NCBI GenBank assembly: GCA_963643225.1
Contig: CAVIIX010000023.1
Location: forward strand, 1 to 30,789
Direction: 5' to 3'
DNA length: 30,789 nucleotides
Source of the DNA: UBA1258 sp963643225
GTDB taxonomy: Bacteria > Bacillota > Clostridia > Lachnospirales > Lachnospiraceae
Shown here: positions 21,169 to 28,705 of the stretch, in pieces
Layout: every line of letters starts with the position of its first letter
Position numbering within the stretch: the first letter of the stretch is position 1
Notes under the pieces: generated by a model
Databases searched by the model: none
The model's input: only the letters and a program-made list of their open reading frames with translations
Told to the model about the DNA's origin: nothing
Program-made: the position numbers and the translations under genes

Positions 21169-21984
21169 ATGAAGAAAAAATTATTATCACTCTTATGTGT
21201 TCTTGCCATGGCAATTTCCCTTACAGCCTGCGGCAGTAGCGAGGCTACTTCCTACACAGACCTTGAAGTAAGCAAGCTTGACAATTGTGAGGCTCTTTCC
21301 TCCTACGCTCTTCAGCTTGCCGCAAGCATTGATTCCGAAACAGTTACCACTCTTACAGAGACCTACAATAAAGAAGAAATGGCTACTTTATTTGCAGATT
21401 CCATTTACAGCTATTTCGGCGTTTCTGTAGAAGCTGAATTTGGTGCTTTTGAAGGATTATTAACTACCTATAACCAGATGAATTCTGATATGGGTGGTAT
21501 TGTGGATTTTGGTGATTTCACATCAGAGATTAACGGTAAAGAAATTATCGTTACCTTACCCGTTTACGGTAATGACTGTAACGGTACAATTACTTTTACT
21601 TACACAAACGACATTTTCTGCCGCTTTGAAGAAGGCGAATGTGAAGCTAATACTTCCTTACAGCAGAAGATGGAAGAAGCAGGAAAGCATATGGGCGATG
21701 CAGCACTCAACACCATTTTAGGTATGGGTACGGTATTCTGCGTATTAATCCTTATTTCCTGCATTATTGCTTCCTTTAATTTGTTTAACGGAAGTAAAAA
21801 GAAAACAGTAGAAGTTGAGACTGAAACAGCTCCTGCAGCAGCTGCAGAAGAAGAAGAGCATGTTGATGATACTGAACTTGTAGCAGTAATCACTGCAGCC
21901 ATTGCAGCTTATGAAAGCGCAAACGGTGGCTCTGGTGATAACTTTGTAGTAAGAAGCATTAAGAAAGCAAACAGGAGGAATTAA
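21169..21984 (+). CDS. Sodium-pump decarboxylase gamma subunit (OadG) fused to a lipoprotein domain
   Basis: The 271-residue protein has a lipoprotein signal with lipobox LTAC (Cys21), then about 140 extracytoplasmic residues resembling DUF3887-type domains (from ALSSYALQLAASIDSETV, through TETYNKEEMATLFADSIYSY, to GKEIIVTLPVYG). A transmembrane helix at about 181-205 opens with LGMGTVFCVLILIS, the hallmark of OadG. A proline/alanine/glutamate linker (PAAAAEEEE) and the C-terminal OadG motif VAVITAAIAAYES...FVVRSIKK end it. OadG subunits are usually about 80-140 residues and lack the outer domain. The gamma subunit anchors the soluble carboxyltransferase to the beta pump. It starts 15 nt after the previous gene and ends 2 nt before the biotin carrier. 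Confidence 0.8.
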   Translation: MKKKLLSLLCVLAMAISLTACGSSEATSYTDLEVSKLDNCEALSSYALQLAASIDSETVTTLTETYNKEEMATLFADSIYSYFGVSVEAEFGAFEGLLTTYNQMNSDMGGIVDFGDFTSEINGKEIIVTLPVYGNDCNGTITFTYTNDIFCRFEEGECEANTSLQQKMEEAGKHMGDAALNTILGMGTVFCVLILISCIIASFNLFNGSKKKTVEVETETAPAAAAEEEEHVDDTELVAVITAAIAAYESANGGSGDNFVVRSIKKANRRN

Positions 21985-21986
21985 TA

Positions 21987-22370
21987 ATGAAGAACTATAC
22001 AATTACCGTAAACGGAAACGTATATGATGTTACAGTAGAAGAGGGCGCAGGCGAAGCTTTTGCTCCCGTTGCAGCTCCTAAGGCAGCTCCAAAGGCAGCT
22101 CCAAAGGCAGCTCCAAAGGCAGCTTTAAAGGCTGCAGCCGGCACTGCAGGTGCAGGCTCAATTAAGGTTGAAGCAGGTGCAGCAGGTAAGGTGTTTAAGC
22201 TTGAAAAGCAGGTAGGCGATGCAGTTAAGAGAGGCGACGCTGTAGTTATTATCGAAGCTATGAAGATGGAAATCCCTGTAGTAGCTCCGGAAGATGGCAC
22301 AGTCGCTTCCATTAACGTTTCAGTAGGCGATGCTATCGAAGCTGGCGCATGCCTTGCAACATTAAAGTAA
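21987..22370 (+). CDS. Biotin carboxyl carrier protein
   Basis: The 127-residue protein has a short N-terminal beta segment (MKNYTITVNGNVYDVTVEEG), a flexible Ala/Pro/Lys linker made of five APKA-like repeats (about 29-48), and a biotinyl domain of about 70 residues with EAMKME, biotin site Lys93. It shuttles carboxybiotin between the carboxyltransferases and the OadB pump. This matches the gamma-carboxylase carriers of methylmalonyl-CoA and oxaloacetate decarboxylases. The usual proline before the biotinyl fold is replaced (VEAGAAGKV). It begins 2 nt after the gamma gene with AGGAGG in its last codons. Confidence 0.93.
   Translation: MKNYTITVNGNVYDVTVEEGAGEAFAPVAAPKAAPKAAPKAAPKAALKAAAGTAGAGSIKVEAGAAGKVFKLEKQVGDAVKRGDAVVIIEAMKMEIPVVAPEDGTVASINVSVGDAIEAGACLATLK
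22071..22130 (+). repeat. Five 12-bp tandem repeats encoding the APKA linker
   Basis: The unit GCAGCTCCAAAG occurs five times in frame, exact in the three central copies (22083-22118) and slightly changed in the first and last. Copy-number change would lengthen or shorten the biotin carrier's hinge by four residues without a frameshift. Confidence 0.9.
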
Positions 22371-22405
22371 TTTAAGAATTTTGATTAAATCCAGGAGGAA
22401 ATAAA

Positions 22406-23554
22406 ATGTCTTATATTATTAATACGTTAGACAACCTGGTACATCAGACAGCATTCTTCAGTTTGACCTGGGGTAATTACCTTATGATTGCAGTTGCATG
22501 CTTCTTCTTATATCTTGCAATTGCCAAGGGATTTGAGCCCTTACTCTTATTACCAATCGCATTTGGCATGTTACTTGTTAACATGTATCCCGATATCATC
22601 GCAGCTCCCGGCTCCGATGGAACGGCAGGTGGACTGTTATATTACTTCTATGTACTGGATGAATGGGCAATTTTACCTTCCCTTATCTTCATGGGCGTAG
22701 GCGCCATGACAGACTTTGGACCCTTAATTGCCAATCCAAAGAGCTTCCTGCTTGGTGCAGCAGCTCAGTTTGGTATTTTCGCAGCATATTTTGGCGCTAT
22801 CGCATTAGGCTTTAACGACAAGGCTGCAGCAGCTATCTCCATTATCGGTGGTGCTGACGGACCTACATCAATTTTCCTTGCAGGTAAATTAGGACAGACA
22901 ACATTACTTGGACCTATTGCGGTTGCCGCATACTCCTATATGTCACTTGTTCCTATTATTCAGCCACCCATTATGAAGCTTCTTACTACCGAAAAGGAAC
23001 GTAAGATCAAGATGGCTCAGTTAAGACCTGTATCCAAGCTTGAGAAGATTTTGTTCCCTATTATTGTTACAATAGTAGTTTCAATGATTCTTCCCACAAC
23101 TGCTCCCTTAGTAGGTATGCTTATGCTTGGTAACTTATTCAAGGAATCAGGTGTTGTAAGACAGTTAACAGATACTGCATCAAATGCTTTGATGTATATC
23201 GTTGTTATTTTACTTGGTACATCAGTTGGTGCTACCACAAGTGCTGAAGCTTTCTTAAATGTATCAACTCTTAAGATTGTTGCCTTAGGACTTATTGCTT
23301 TCGCATTTGGTACTGCTGCAGGTGTGTTATTCGGTAAGTTAATGTGCGTACTTGAACATGGTAAGGTTAATCCTCTTATCGGTTCTGCAGGTGTATCTGC
23401 TGTTCCTATGGCAGCAAGAGTATCCCAGAAGGTTGGTGCTGAAACAGATCCTACAAACTTCCTTCTTATGCACGCTATGGGACCTAACGTAGCCGGTGTT
23501 ATCGGTACAGCTGTTGTTGCCGGTACATTCATGGCCATCTTCGGTGTATTCTAA
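22406..23554 (+). CDS. oadB: Sodium-translocating decarboxylase beta subunit
   Basis: The 382-residue polytopic membrane protein decarboxylates carboxybiotin and exports sodium ions. It has the family signatures GGADGPTSIF (Asp151, matching the essential aspartate of OadB), AYSYMSLVPIIQPPIMKLL, GNLFKESGVVRQL, GTSVGATTSAEAFL and GSAGVSAVPMAARVSQK with MHAMGPNVAG near the end. Length and hydrophobicity are normal for OadB/MmdB/GcdB. It follows the biotin carrier by 35 nt with AGGAGG 9 nt or so before the ATG. Confidence 0.95.
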   Translation: MSYIINTLDNLVHQTAFFSLTWGNYLMIAVACFFLYLAIAKGFEPLLLLPIAFGMLLVNMYPDIIAAPGSDGTAGGLLYYFYVLDEWAILPSLIFMGVGAMTDFGPLIANPKSFLLGAAAQFGIFAAYFGAIALGFNDKAAAAISIIGGADGPTSIFLAGKLGQTTLLGPIAVAAYSYMSLVPIIQPPIMKLLTTEKERKIKMAQLRPVSKLEKILFPIIVTIVVSMILPTTAPLVGMLMLGNLFKESGVVRQLTDTASNALMYIVVILLGTSVGATTSAEAFLNVSTLKIVALGLIAFAFGTAAGVLFGKLMCVLEHGKVNPLIGSAGVSAVPMAARVSQKVGAETDPTNFLLMHAMGPNVAGVIGTAVVAGTFMAIFGVF

Positions 23555-23587
23555 GGAATACGCAAAAAAATATAAAGGAGAACAAAA

Positions 23588-25024
23588 ATGGCAGAAATTG
23601 AAAAGAAACCTATTGGCATAACTGAAACCGTTCTTCGTGATGCACATCAGTCCCTGATTGCTACCAGAATGCCTACCGATGTTATGCTTCCTATTTTGGA
23701 TAAAATGGATAAAGTCGGCTACCACTCAATTGAATGTTGGGGCGGTGCTACCTTCGATGCTTCCCTTCGTTTCTTAAAGGAAGATCCCTGGGACAGACTT
23801 CGTAAAATCCGTGATGGTCTTAAGAACACAAAGACCCAGATGTTATTCCGTGGACAGAATATCTTGGGATATCGTCCTTACGCTGATGACGTTGTGTATG
23901 CTTTCGTTGAAAAATCTATTGCAAACGGTATTGATGTAATCAGAATTTTCGACTGCTTAAACGATATCAGAAACCTACAGGCAGCTGTTGATGCCACCAA
24001 TAAGATTAAAAAGCAGGAAGGCAGAGGCGAATCTCAGATTGCTCTTTCCTACACACTTGGTGATGCTTATACTCTTGAGTACTGGGCAGATATGGCTAAG
24101 AAGATTGAAGAAATGGGTGCTGATTCCATTTGTATTAAGGATATGGCCGGTTTACTTGTTCCTTACAGAGCAGCTGAGCTTGTTAAGACCTTAAAGGAAT
24201 CCACAAAGCTTCCTATTCAGTTACATACACATTACACTTCAGGTGTTGCTTCAATGACATACTTAAAGGCTGTTGAAGCAGGCGTTGACGTAATCGACTG
24301 TGCTATGTCACCTTTCGCACTTGGCACTTCACAGCCCGCTACAGAGGTTATGGTTGAAACCTTCAAGGGCACTCAATACGACACAGGCTTTGATCAGAAC
24401 TTACTTGCAGAAATCGCTGATTATTTTACACCTTACCGTGAAGAATGCTTAAAGTCAGGTCTTATGTCTACAAAGGTATTAGGCGTTAACATTAAGACAC
24501 TTCTTTACCAGGTACCAGGCGGTATGCTTTCAAACATGGTTTCACAGCTTAAGGAACAGAATGCTGAAGATAAATACCGTGAAGTTCTTGAAGAGATTCC
24601 ACGTGTTCGTAAGGACTGTGGCGAGCCTCCGCTTGTTACACCTTCATCTCAGATCGTTGGTACACAGGCTATATTCAACGTACTTATGGGCGAAAGATAC
24701 AAGATGGCTACAGGCGAATTCAAGGATCTTTTACGCGGTAACTATGGTCAGACCGTAAAGCCTATGAACCAGGAGGTTATCGATAAGGTTATCCCAGGCG
24801 AGGAACGTCACACATCACGTTCTGCTGAAGCTACAGGTCATGATAAGCCTGAATTAGAAGCAATTGAGAAGGAAATGTCTCAGTACAAGCAGCAGGAAGA
24901 GGACGTATTGTCATACGCTTTATTCCCTCAGGTTGCTACTGACTTCTTTAAATATCGTGAAGCACAAAAGACAAAGGTAGATGTTAGTGCTGCTGACACC
25001 AAGAATGGCGCTTACCCTGTATAA
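23588..25024 (+). CDS. Pyruvate/oxaloacetate carboxyltransferase (5S / OadA catalytic type, no biotin domain)
   Basis: The 478-residue protein has the TIM-barrel carboxyltransferase of OadA, PycB and transcarboxylase 5S. RDAHQS (17-22), WGGATFD (51-57), the carboxylated-lysine site IKDMAG (Lys184) and HTH (213-215) supply the metal ligands, and the C-terminal conserved carboxylase domain follows (VPGGMLSNM, FNVLMGERYKM). It ends near residue 478 with no EAMKM biotin segment, so it must use the separate carrier encoded upstream. It transfers CO2 between carboxybiotin and pyruvate/oxaloacetate. AAAGGAG lies just before the ATG. It is the last gene before the terminator at 25034. Confidence 0.9.
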   Translation: MAEIEKKPIGITETVLRDAHQSLIATRMPTDVMLPILDKMDKVGYHSIECWGGATFDASLRFLKEDPWDRLRKIRDGLKNTKTQMLFRGQNILGYRPYADDVVYAFVEKSIANGIDVIRIFDCLNDIRNLQAAVDATNKIKKQEGRGESQIALSYTLGDAYTLEYWADMAKKIEEMGADSICIKDMAGLLVPYRAAELVKTLKESTKLPIQLHTHYTSGVASMTYLKAVEAGVDVIDCAMSPFALGTSQPATEVMVETFKGTQYDTGFDQNLLAEIADYFTPYREECLKSGLMSTKVLGVNIKTLLYQVPGGMLSNMVSQLKEQNAEDKYREVLEEIPRVRKDCGEPPLVTPSSQIVGTQAIFNVLMGERYKMATGEFKDLLRGNYGQTVKPMNQEVIDKVIPGEERHTSRSAEATGHDKPELEAIEKEMSQYKQQEEDVLSYALFPQVATDFFKYREAQKTKVDVSAADTKNGAYPV

Positions 25025-25033
25025 TTTAAATAT

Positions 25034-25069
25034 AAGGAACCGCAAGTTAATACTTGCGGTTCCTTTTTT
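25034..25069 (+). terminator. Strong rho-independent terminator of the sodium-pump operon
   Basis: AAGGAACCGCAAG (25034-25046) pairs perfectly with CTTGCGGTTCCTT (25053-25065) around a 6-nt loop, followed by TTTT. It is 10 nt past the stop codon. Confidence 0.95.
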
Positions 25070-25082
25070 ATCCCTGTATAAT
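25054..25082 (+). promoter_or_regulatory. Candidate promoter of the tetR-rpsA unit, inside the terminator
   Basis: TTGCGG (25054-25059), part of the terminator stem, and TATAAT (25077-25082) are 17 nt apart. A perfect dyad ATAACA-GT-TGTTAT (25081-25094) begins in the -10 box and covers the likely start site, a position suited to a repressor. This would give a leader of about 220 nt before the tetR start. Confidence 0.5.
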
Positions 25083-25089
25083 AACAGTT

Positions 25090-25309
25090 GTTATTAGTTG
25101 TAAGTCAAGACTCGCTTTTAGGTCTTGCGCGTCGGATTTAAGTTTTACTTTTAGGACATATACATCCTTGAATCCGTGCGCATATTCGCTTGGCGTTTAA
25201 CTTAAGTCGGAGCTTGAAACAGGGTTTAGTATAGCTTGTGATCATAACAACCTTTGCTATCACATGGATGTGGATTTCTACGGCTTAGTTAAAATTATTG
25301 AGGTGGTAT
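25090..25309 (+). other. Gene-free leader with hairpins upstream of tetR
   Basis: No coding frame with a ribosome site is visible. AAGAC...GTCTT makes a small stem near 25107-25125. GCGCGTCGGATTTAAG (25127-25142) pairs with CTTGAATCCGTGCGC (25167-25181) with one bulge and one G-U pair, enclosing a 24-nt loop. TGTGAT (25237-25242) and ATCACA (25259-25264) form a wide dyad. I do not recognise a known riboswitch. Confidence 0.4.
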
Positions 25310-25858
25310 ATGGCAAGAAAAGAAACAATATCCAAAGAGGATATCAGAAACGCAGCATTTTTAATGGCAAGAGAAGAAGGGATCAAGGAGGTTACCGCGC
25401 GAAAGCTTGCAAATAAAGTCGGATGCTCCACACAGCCTATATTCAGAAATTATGAAAATATGGATGACTGTTTAAGGGATGTTTATGAGGATGCCTTAAA
25501 ATGCTTTGATGATTTTTATCTTAATTTCGATTTAGCTTCTCATGTTCCTTTTGTTAAGCTTGGTATGAGCTACATTTCTTTTGCAGAAAAGGAGCCTAAT
25601 CTTTTCAGATTTTTATTCATGACTAAAAATAATCATGATATGAATCTTTACAGTCTGTTAAACGGTCGTACAAATGCGGTTATCAAGGAAATGAATGCCT
25701 GCAAAGCCGACGGCGTTTCATCCCCTGAAACTATTTTTATGAAGATGTGGATGCTTATTCACGGGGCTGCCTGCATGACTACTACGGGTGACTATGATTT
25801 AACCACCGTTCAGACAAGACTCCAGCTTGAGGATGCCTATAAGGCGTTTGTGAGGTAG
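25310..25858 (+). CDS. TetR/AcrR-family transcriptional regulator
   Basis: The 182-residue protein has an N-terminal helix-turn-helix (about 6-50: IRNAAFLMAREEGIKEVTAR, then KLANKVGCSTQPIFRNYENM), followed by a helical ligand-binding half ending in IHGAACMTTTGDYDL. Its ligand is unknown. The ATG at 25310 is chosen over an in-frame TTG at 25298 because GAGG (25300-25303) lies 6 nt upstream. A palindrome at 25081-25094 over the candidate promoter is a possible autoregulatory site. The rpiR-type gene follows 8 nt later. Confidence 0.85.
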   Translation: MARKETISKEDIRNAAFLMAREEGIKEVTARKLANKVGCSTQPIFRNYENMDDCLRDVYEDALKCFDDFYLNFDLASHVPFVKLGMSYISFAEKEPNLFRFLFMTKNNHDMNLYSLLNGRTNAVIKEMNACKADGVSSPETIFMKMWMLIHGAACMTTTGDYDLTTVQTRLQLEDAYKAFVR

Positions 25859-25866
25859 TTTTATTT

Positions 25867-26790
25867 ATGGAAGAAAAGACAGTTCTTTCTTTAATTAACG
25901 AGCATTTTTCTGAATTATCAAAGGGACAAAAGCTTATTGCTTCCTTTGTAATCGACAATTTAAATGAAGCGGTGTTTATGACGGCGGCAGAGATTGCAAA
26001 AGAGACAGGAGTAAGCGAATCTACCGTGGTGCGCTTTGCTGTATCAGTAGGGTATGAGGGCTTTCCTGAATTTTCAAGGGCATTGGAAAGCTATTATAAA
26101 TCTAAAATGAACACTATTTCCTTGATGGGTGCAAAATACGGTAAGGCATCACAGTCGGATTTACTTAATTCCGTTTTAAAGGCTGATATAGAGAAAATGG
26201 AAGATACAATTGCCAATCTTGATGTTGAGGCCTTTGAACTTGCCACAGAAATTATTTTAAAGTCTAAAAAGGTGTATGTAGTAGGCCTTCGCACCTGTCA
26301 GCCTTTAGCTGAATTTTTGCATTTTTATTTAAACATGATACGTCCCGACGTGGTGCTTTTAAGTACCACAAGTGCCAGCGAAATGTTTGAACAGATGATT
26401 CGTATTGATGAAAATGACTGTATCATAGGTATTTCTTTCCCAAGATATTCGATGCGTACCTTAAAGGCCATGGAATTTGCCAATGACCGTAATGCAAAGG
26501 TTATAACACTTACGGATTCGGTACATTCTCCTATGAACCTTTATTCTTCCTGTAATTTACTGGCACGTTCTGACATGGTGTCTATTGTAGATTCGTTAGT
26601 GGCTCCGTTAAGTGTAATTAACGCTCTTGTGGTGGCCTTGTGCCTTAAGTGTCCTAAGGAGGTTAAACAAAACCTTGAAAATCTTGAAAATGCCTGGAGC
26701 AATTATCAGGTATATTTAAATGACGAAATAAACTTTATTGATGACGAGCCTATACTTAATTATTCGCTCAATAAAGAGGAAGACGATTAA
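25867..26790 (+). CDS. MurR/RpiR-family transcriptional regulator
   Basis: The 307-residue protein has the RpiR helix-turn-helix at the N terminus (SKGQKLIASFVIDNL, TAAEIAKETGVSESTVVRFA, VGYEGFPEFSRAL) and a sugar-phosphate-binding SIS domain (about 125-250, with VYVVGLRTCQPLA, CIIGISFPRYSMRT and KVITLTDS). Such regulators respond to phosphosugars. No sugar genes are nearby, so its targets may lie elsewhere. It is 8 nt after tetR and 3 nt before the flavoprotein gene. Confidence 0.9.
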   Translation: MEEKTVLSLINEHFSELSKGQKLIASFVIDNLNEAVFMTAAEIAKETGVSESTVVRFAVSVGYEGFPEFSRALESYYKSKMNTISLMGAKYGKASQSDLLNSVLKADIEKMEDTIANLDVEAFELATEIILKSKKVYVVGLRTCQPLAEFLHFYLNMIRPDVVLLSTTSASEMFEQMIRIDENDCIIGISFPRYSMRTLKAMEFANDRNAKVITLTDSVHSPMNLYSSCNLLARSDMVSIVDSLVAPLSVINALVVALCLKCPKEVKQNLENLENAWSNYQVYLNDEINFIDDEPILNYSLNKEEDD

Positions 26791-26793
26791 TAA

Positions 26794-28017
26794 ATGGATG
26801 TAATTGTAATAGGCGGCGGCGCTGCCGGATGTATGGCGGCAATAAGTGCAGGAAAAGCCGGCTGTAATGTAACCTTAATCGAAAAAAACGAAAAGCTTGG
26901 TAAAAAGATTTATATTACAGGAAAAGGACGATGTAATGTTACAAATGACTGTGACACGGAAGATCTTTTTAAGAATATAAATAAAAATCCTAAATTTTTA
27001 TACAGTGCAATTTATTGCTTTGACAATAATTTTACTAAAGCTTTTTTTGAAGCAAACGGCTGCCCTTTAAAAACAGAAAGAGGAGAGAGGGTATTTCCTG
27101 TTTCAGACCATGCTTCCGATATAATAAAGGCCTTAAACAAGGGCTTAAGGGACAACGGCGTTAAGGTTTTATTAAATACAAGGGTAACAGAAATCTTGTC
27201 AGATGGAGCTAAGGTAACAGGCGTTTCTTTAGCTGACAAATCGGTTTTAAAAGCAGATAAAATAATAATAGCTACGGGAGGCTTATCCTATCCTGCAACC
27301 GGCTCTACGGGGGATGGATACAAATTCGCAAAGGCCTTAGGTCACACTATTATAGAGCCTGAAGGGTCCCTTGTACCTATTGTAACAGGTGAAACCTGGG
27401 TACCAAGGCTTCAGGGCTTATCTTTAAAGAATGTTGAACTAAGACTTTTATCAGATGGAAAACAGGTATATAAAGACTTAGGTGAAATGATGTTTACTCA
27501 CTTTGGCATTACAGGCCCTTTAGTATTATCCGCAAGTGCCTTTTATATCGGCGAGCAAAAGAAAAACAAGAATTTAAATATCTTTCTTGATCTAAAGCCA
27601 GGTTTATCCAAAGAACAGCTTGATAAGCGTGTTTTAAGAGATTTTGATGAAAATAAAAACAGGCAGTTTAAAAATTCGCTTGATGCATTGCTTCCTTCTA
27701 AATTGATTCCGGTTATTATTGAATTATCCGGTATTAATCCTTTAAAGCCTGTTAATGAGGTTTCAAAGGAAGAAAGAACGGCACTTGTAGCTTTACTTAA
27801 AAATCTGGAATTAACTCCAATAGGCACTTCTAAAATTGATGAAGCCATTATTACAAGAGGCGGAGTCAGCGTAAAAGAAATAAACGCTTCCACTATGGAG
27901 TCTAAATTAATTAAGGGACTTTTCTTTGCCGGTGAAGTAATAGACGTAGATGCCATGACAGGCGGCTTTAATTTACAGATAGCCTGGTCAACCGGGCACT
28001 TGGCAGGAAGCAGTTAA
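26794..28017 (+). CDS. BaiN/HI0933-family FAD-dependent oxidoreductase
   Basis: The 407-residue flavoprotein starts with the dinucleotide-binding motif GGGAAGCMAA and EKNEKLGKKIYITGKGRCNVTN, the signature of this family. Later markers are ATGGLSYPATGSTGDGY, MMFTHFGITGPLVL and GGFNLQIAWSTGHLAG at the FAD-binding C terminus. The reaction is uncertain: relatives have been linked to bile-acid and other reductions, but most are uncharacterised. There is no signal peptide. In Clostridia it commonly sits before cmk and ispH, as here (13 nt to cmk). Confidence 0.9.
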   Translation: MDVIVIGGGAAGCMAAISAGKAGCNVTLIEKNEKLGKKIYITGKGRCNVTNDCDTEDLFKNINKNPKFLYSAIYCFDNNFTKAFFEANGCPLKTERGERVFPVSDHASDIIKALNKGLRDNGVKVLLNTRVTEILSDGAKVTGVSLADKSVLKADKIIIATGGLSYPATGSTGDGYKFAKALGHTIIEPEGSLVPIVTGETWVPRLQGLSLKNVELRLLSDGKQVYKDLGEMMFTHFGITGPLVLSASAFYIGEQKKNKNLNIFLDLKPGLSKEQLDKRVLRDFDENKNRQFKNSLDALLPSKLIPVIIELSGINPLKPVNEVSKEERTALVALLKNLELTPIGTSKIDEAIITRGGVSVKEINASTMESKLIKGLFFAGEVIDVDAMTGGFNLQIAWSTGHLAGSS

Positions 28018-28030
28018 AAAGGAGAATAGC

Positions 28031-28699
28031 ATGAATTTTCAAATAGCAATTGACGGGCCTGCAGGAGCAGGTAAGAGTACTGTAGCAAAAAGAGTAGCAA
28101 AAGCGCTTAAATTTGTATATATGGACACGGGTGCCATGTACAGGGCTGTAGGCTTATACTGCCTTAGAAAAGGCATCGATTTAATGGATGAAGAAAGGGT
28201 TTCAGACACTGCCGAAAGCATTGATGTAACCATTGATTATGTTGATGGCGAGCAGGCGGTTTTATTAAATGACGAAAACGTAAACGGATATATCCGTACG
28301 CCGGAAGTAGGAGACGCGGCTTCCAAGGTGTCTGCCTATAAAAGAGTAAGAGCAAAGCTTGTAGGTGTACAGCAGAAATTAACTCAGACCATGAACGTTG
28401 TAATGGATGGTCGCGACATTGCAGCTGTGGTGCTTCCAAAGGCCCAGGTTAAAATCTATCTTGATGCAAGCGTTGAAGTAAGAGCAAGGAGAAGATATGA
28501 CGAACTTATTTTAAAGGGTCAGACTGCCAATTTAAATGAAATTGAAGAGGACGTTAAGGCAAGAGACTATCGTGATATGCATCGGGAGGCTTCTCCTTTG
28601 GTAAAAGTGCCAAAAGCTACTGTTATTGATTCTTCAAATATGACAATTGAAGAAGTAAGTGATGCGATTATAAATTTAGCAAAAGAAAAGATGAATTAA
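28031..28699 (+). CDS. cmk: Cytidylate kinase
   Basis: The 222-residue kinase phosphorylates CMP and dCMP with ATP. The P-loop GPAGAGKST is at about 9-17, followed by MDTGAMYRAV, a variable CMP-binding insert, MDGRDIAAVVLP and KIYLDASVEVRARRRYDEL (lid region). Length is normal. AAAAAGGAG (28017-28025) lies 5 nt or so upstream of the ATG. ispH follows 6 nt later. Confidence 0.97.
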   Translation: MNFQIAIDGPAGAGKSTVAKRVAKALKFVYMDTGAMYRAVGLYCLRKGIDLMDEERVSDTAESIDVTIDYVDGEQAVLLNDENVNGYIRTPEVGDAASKVSAYKRVRAKLVGVQQKLTQTMNVVMDGRDIAAVVLPKAQVKIYLDASVEVRARRRYDELILKGQTANLNEIEEDVKARDYRDMHREASPLVKVPKATVIDSSNMTIEEVSDAIINLAKEKMN

Positions 28700-28705
28700 T
28701 AAATA

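Noticed and set aside
22071..22130. CRISPR-like or minisatellite array
   Set aside because: Units are 12 bp, contiguous, without spacers, and in frame inside a coding sequence.
25237..25264. TGTGAT-N16-ATCACA as a CRP-type operator
   Set aside because: The spacing is far wider than the 6 nt of CRP-like sites; it may be a chance dyad.
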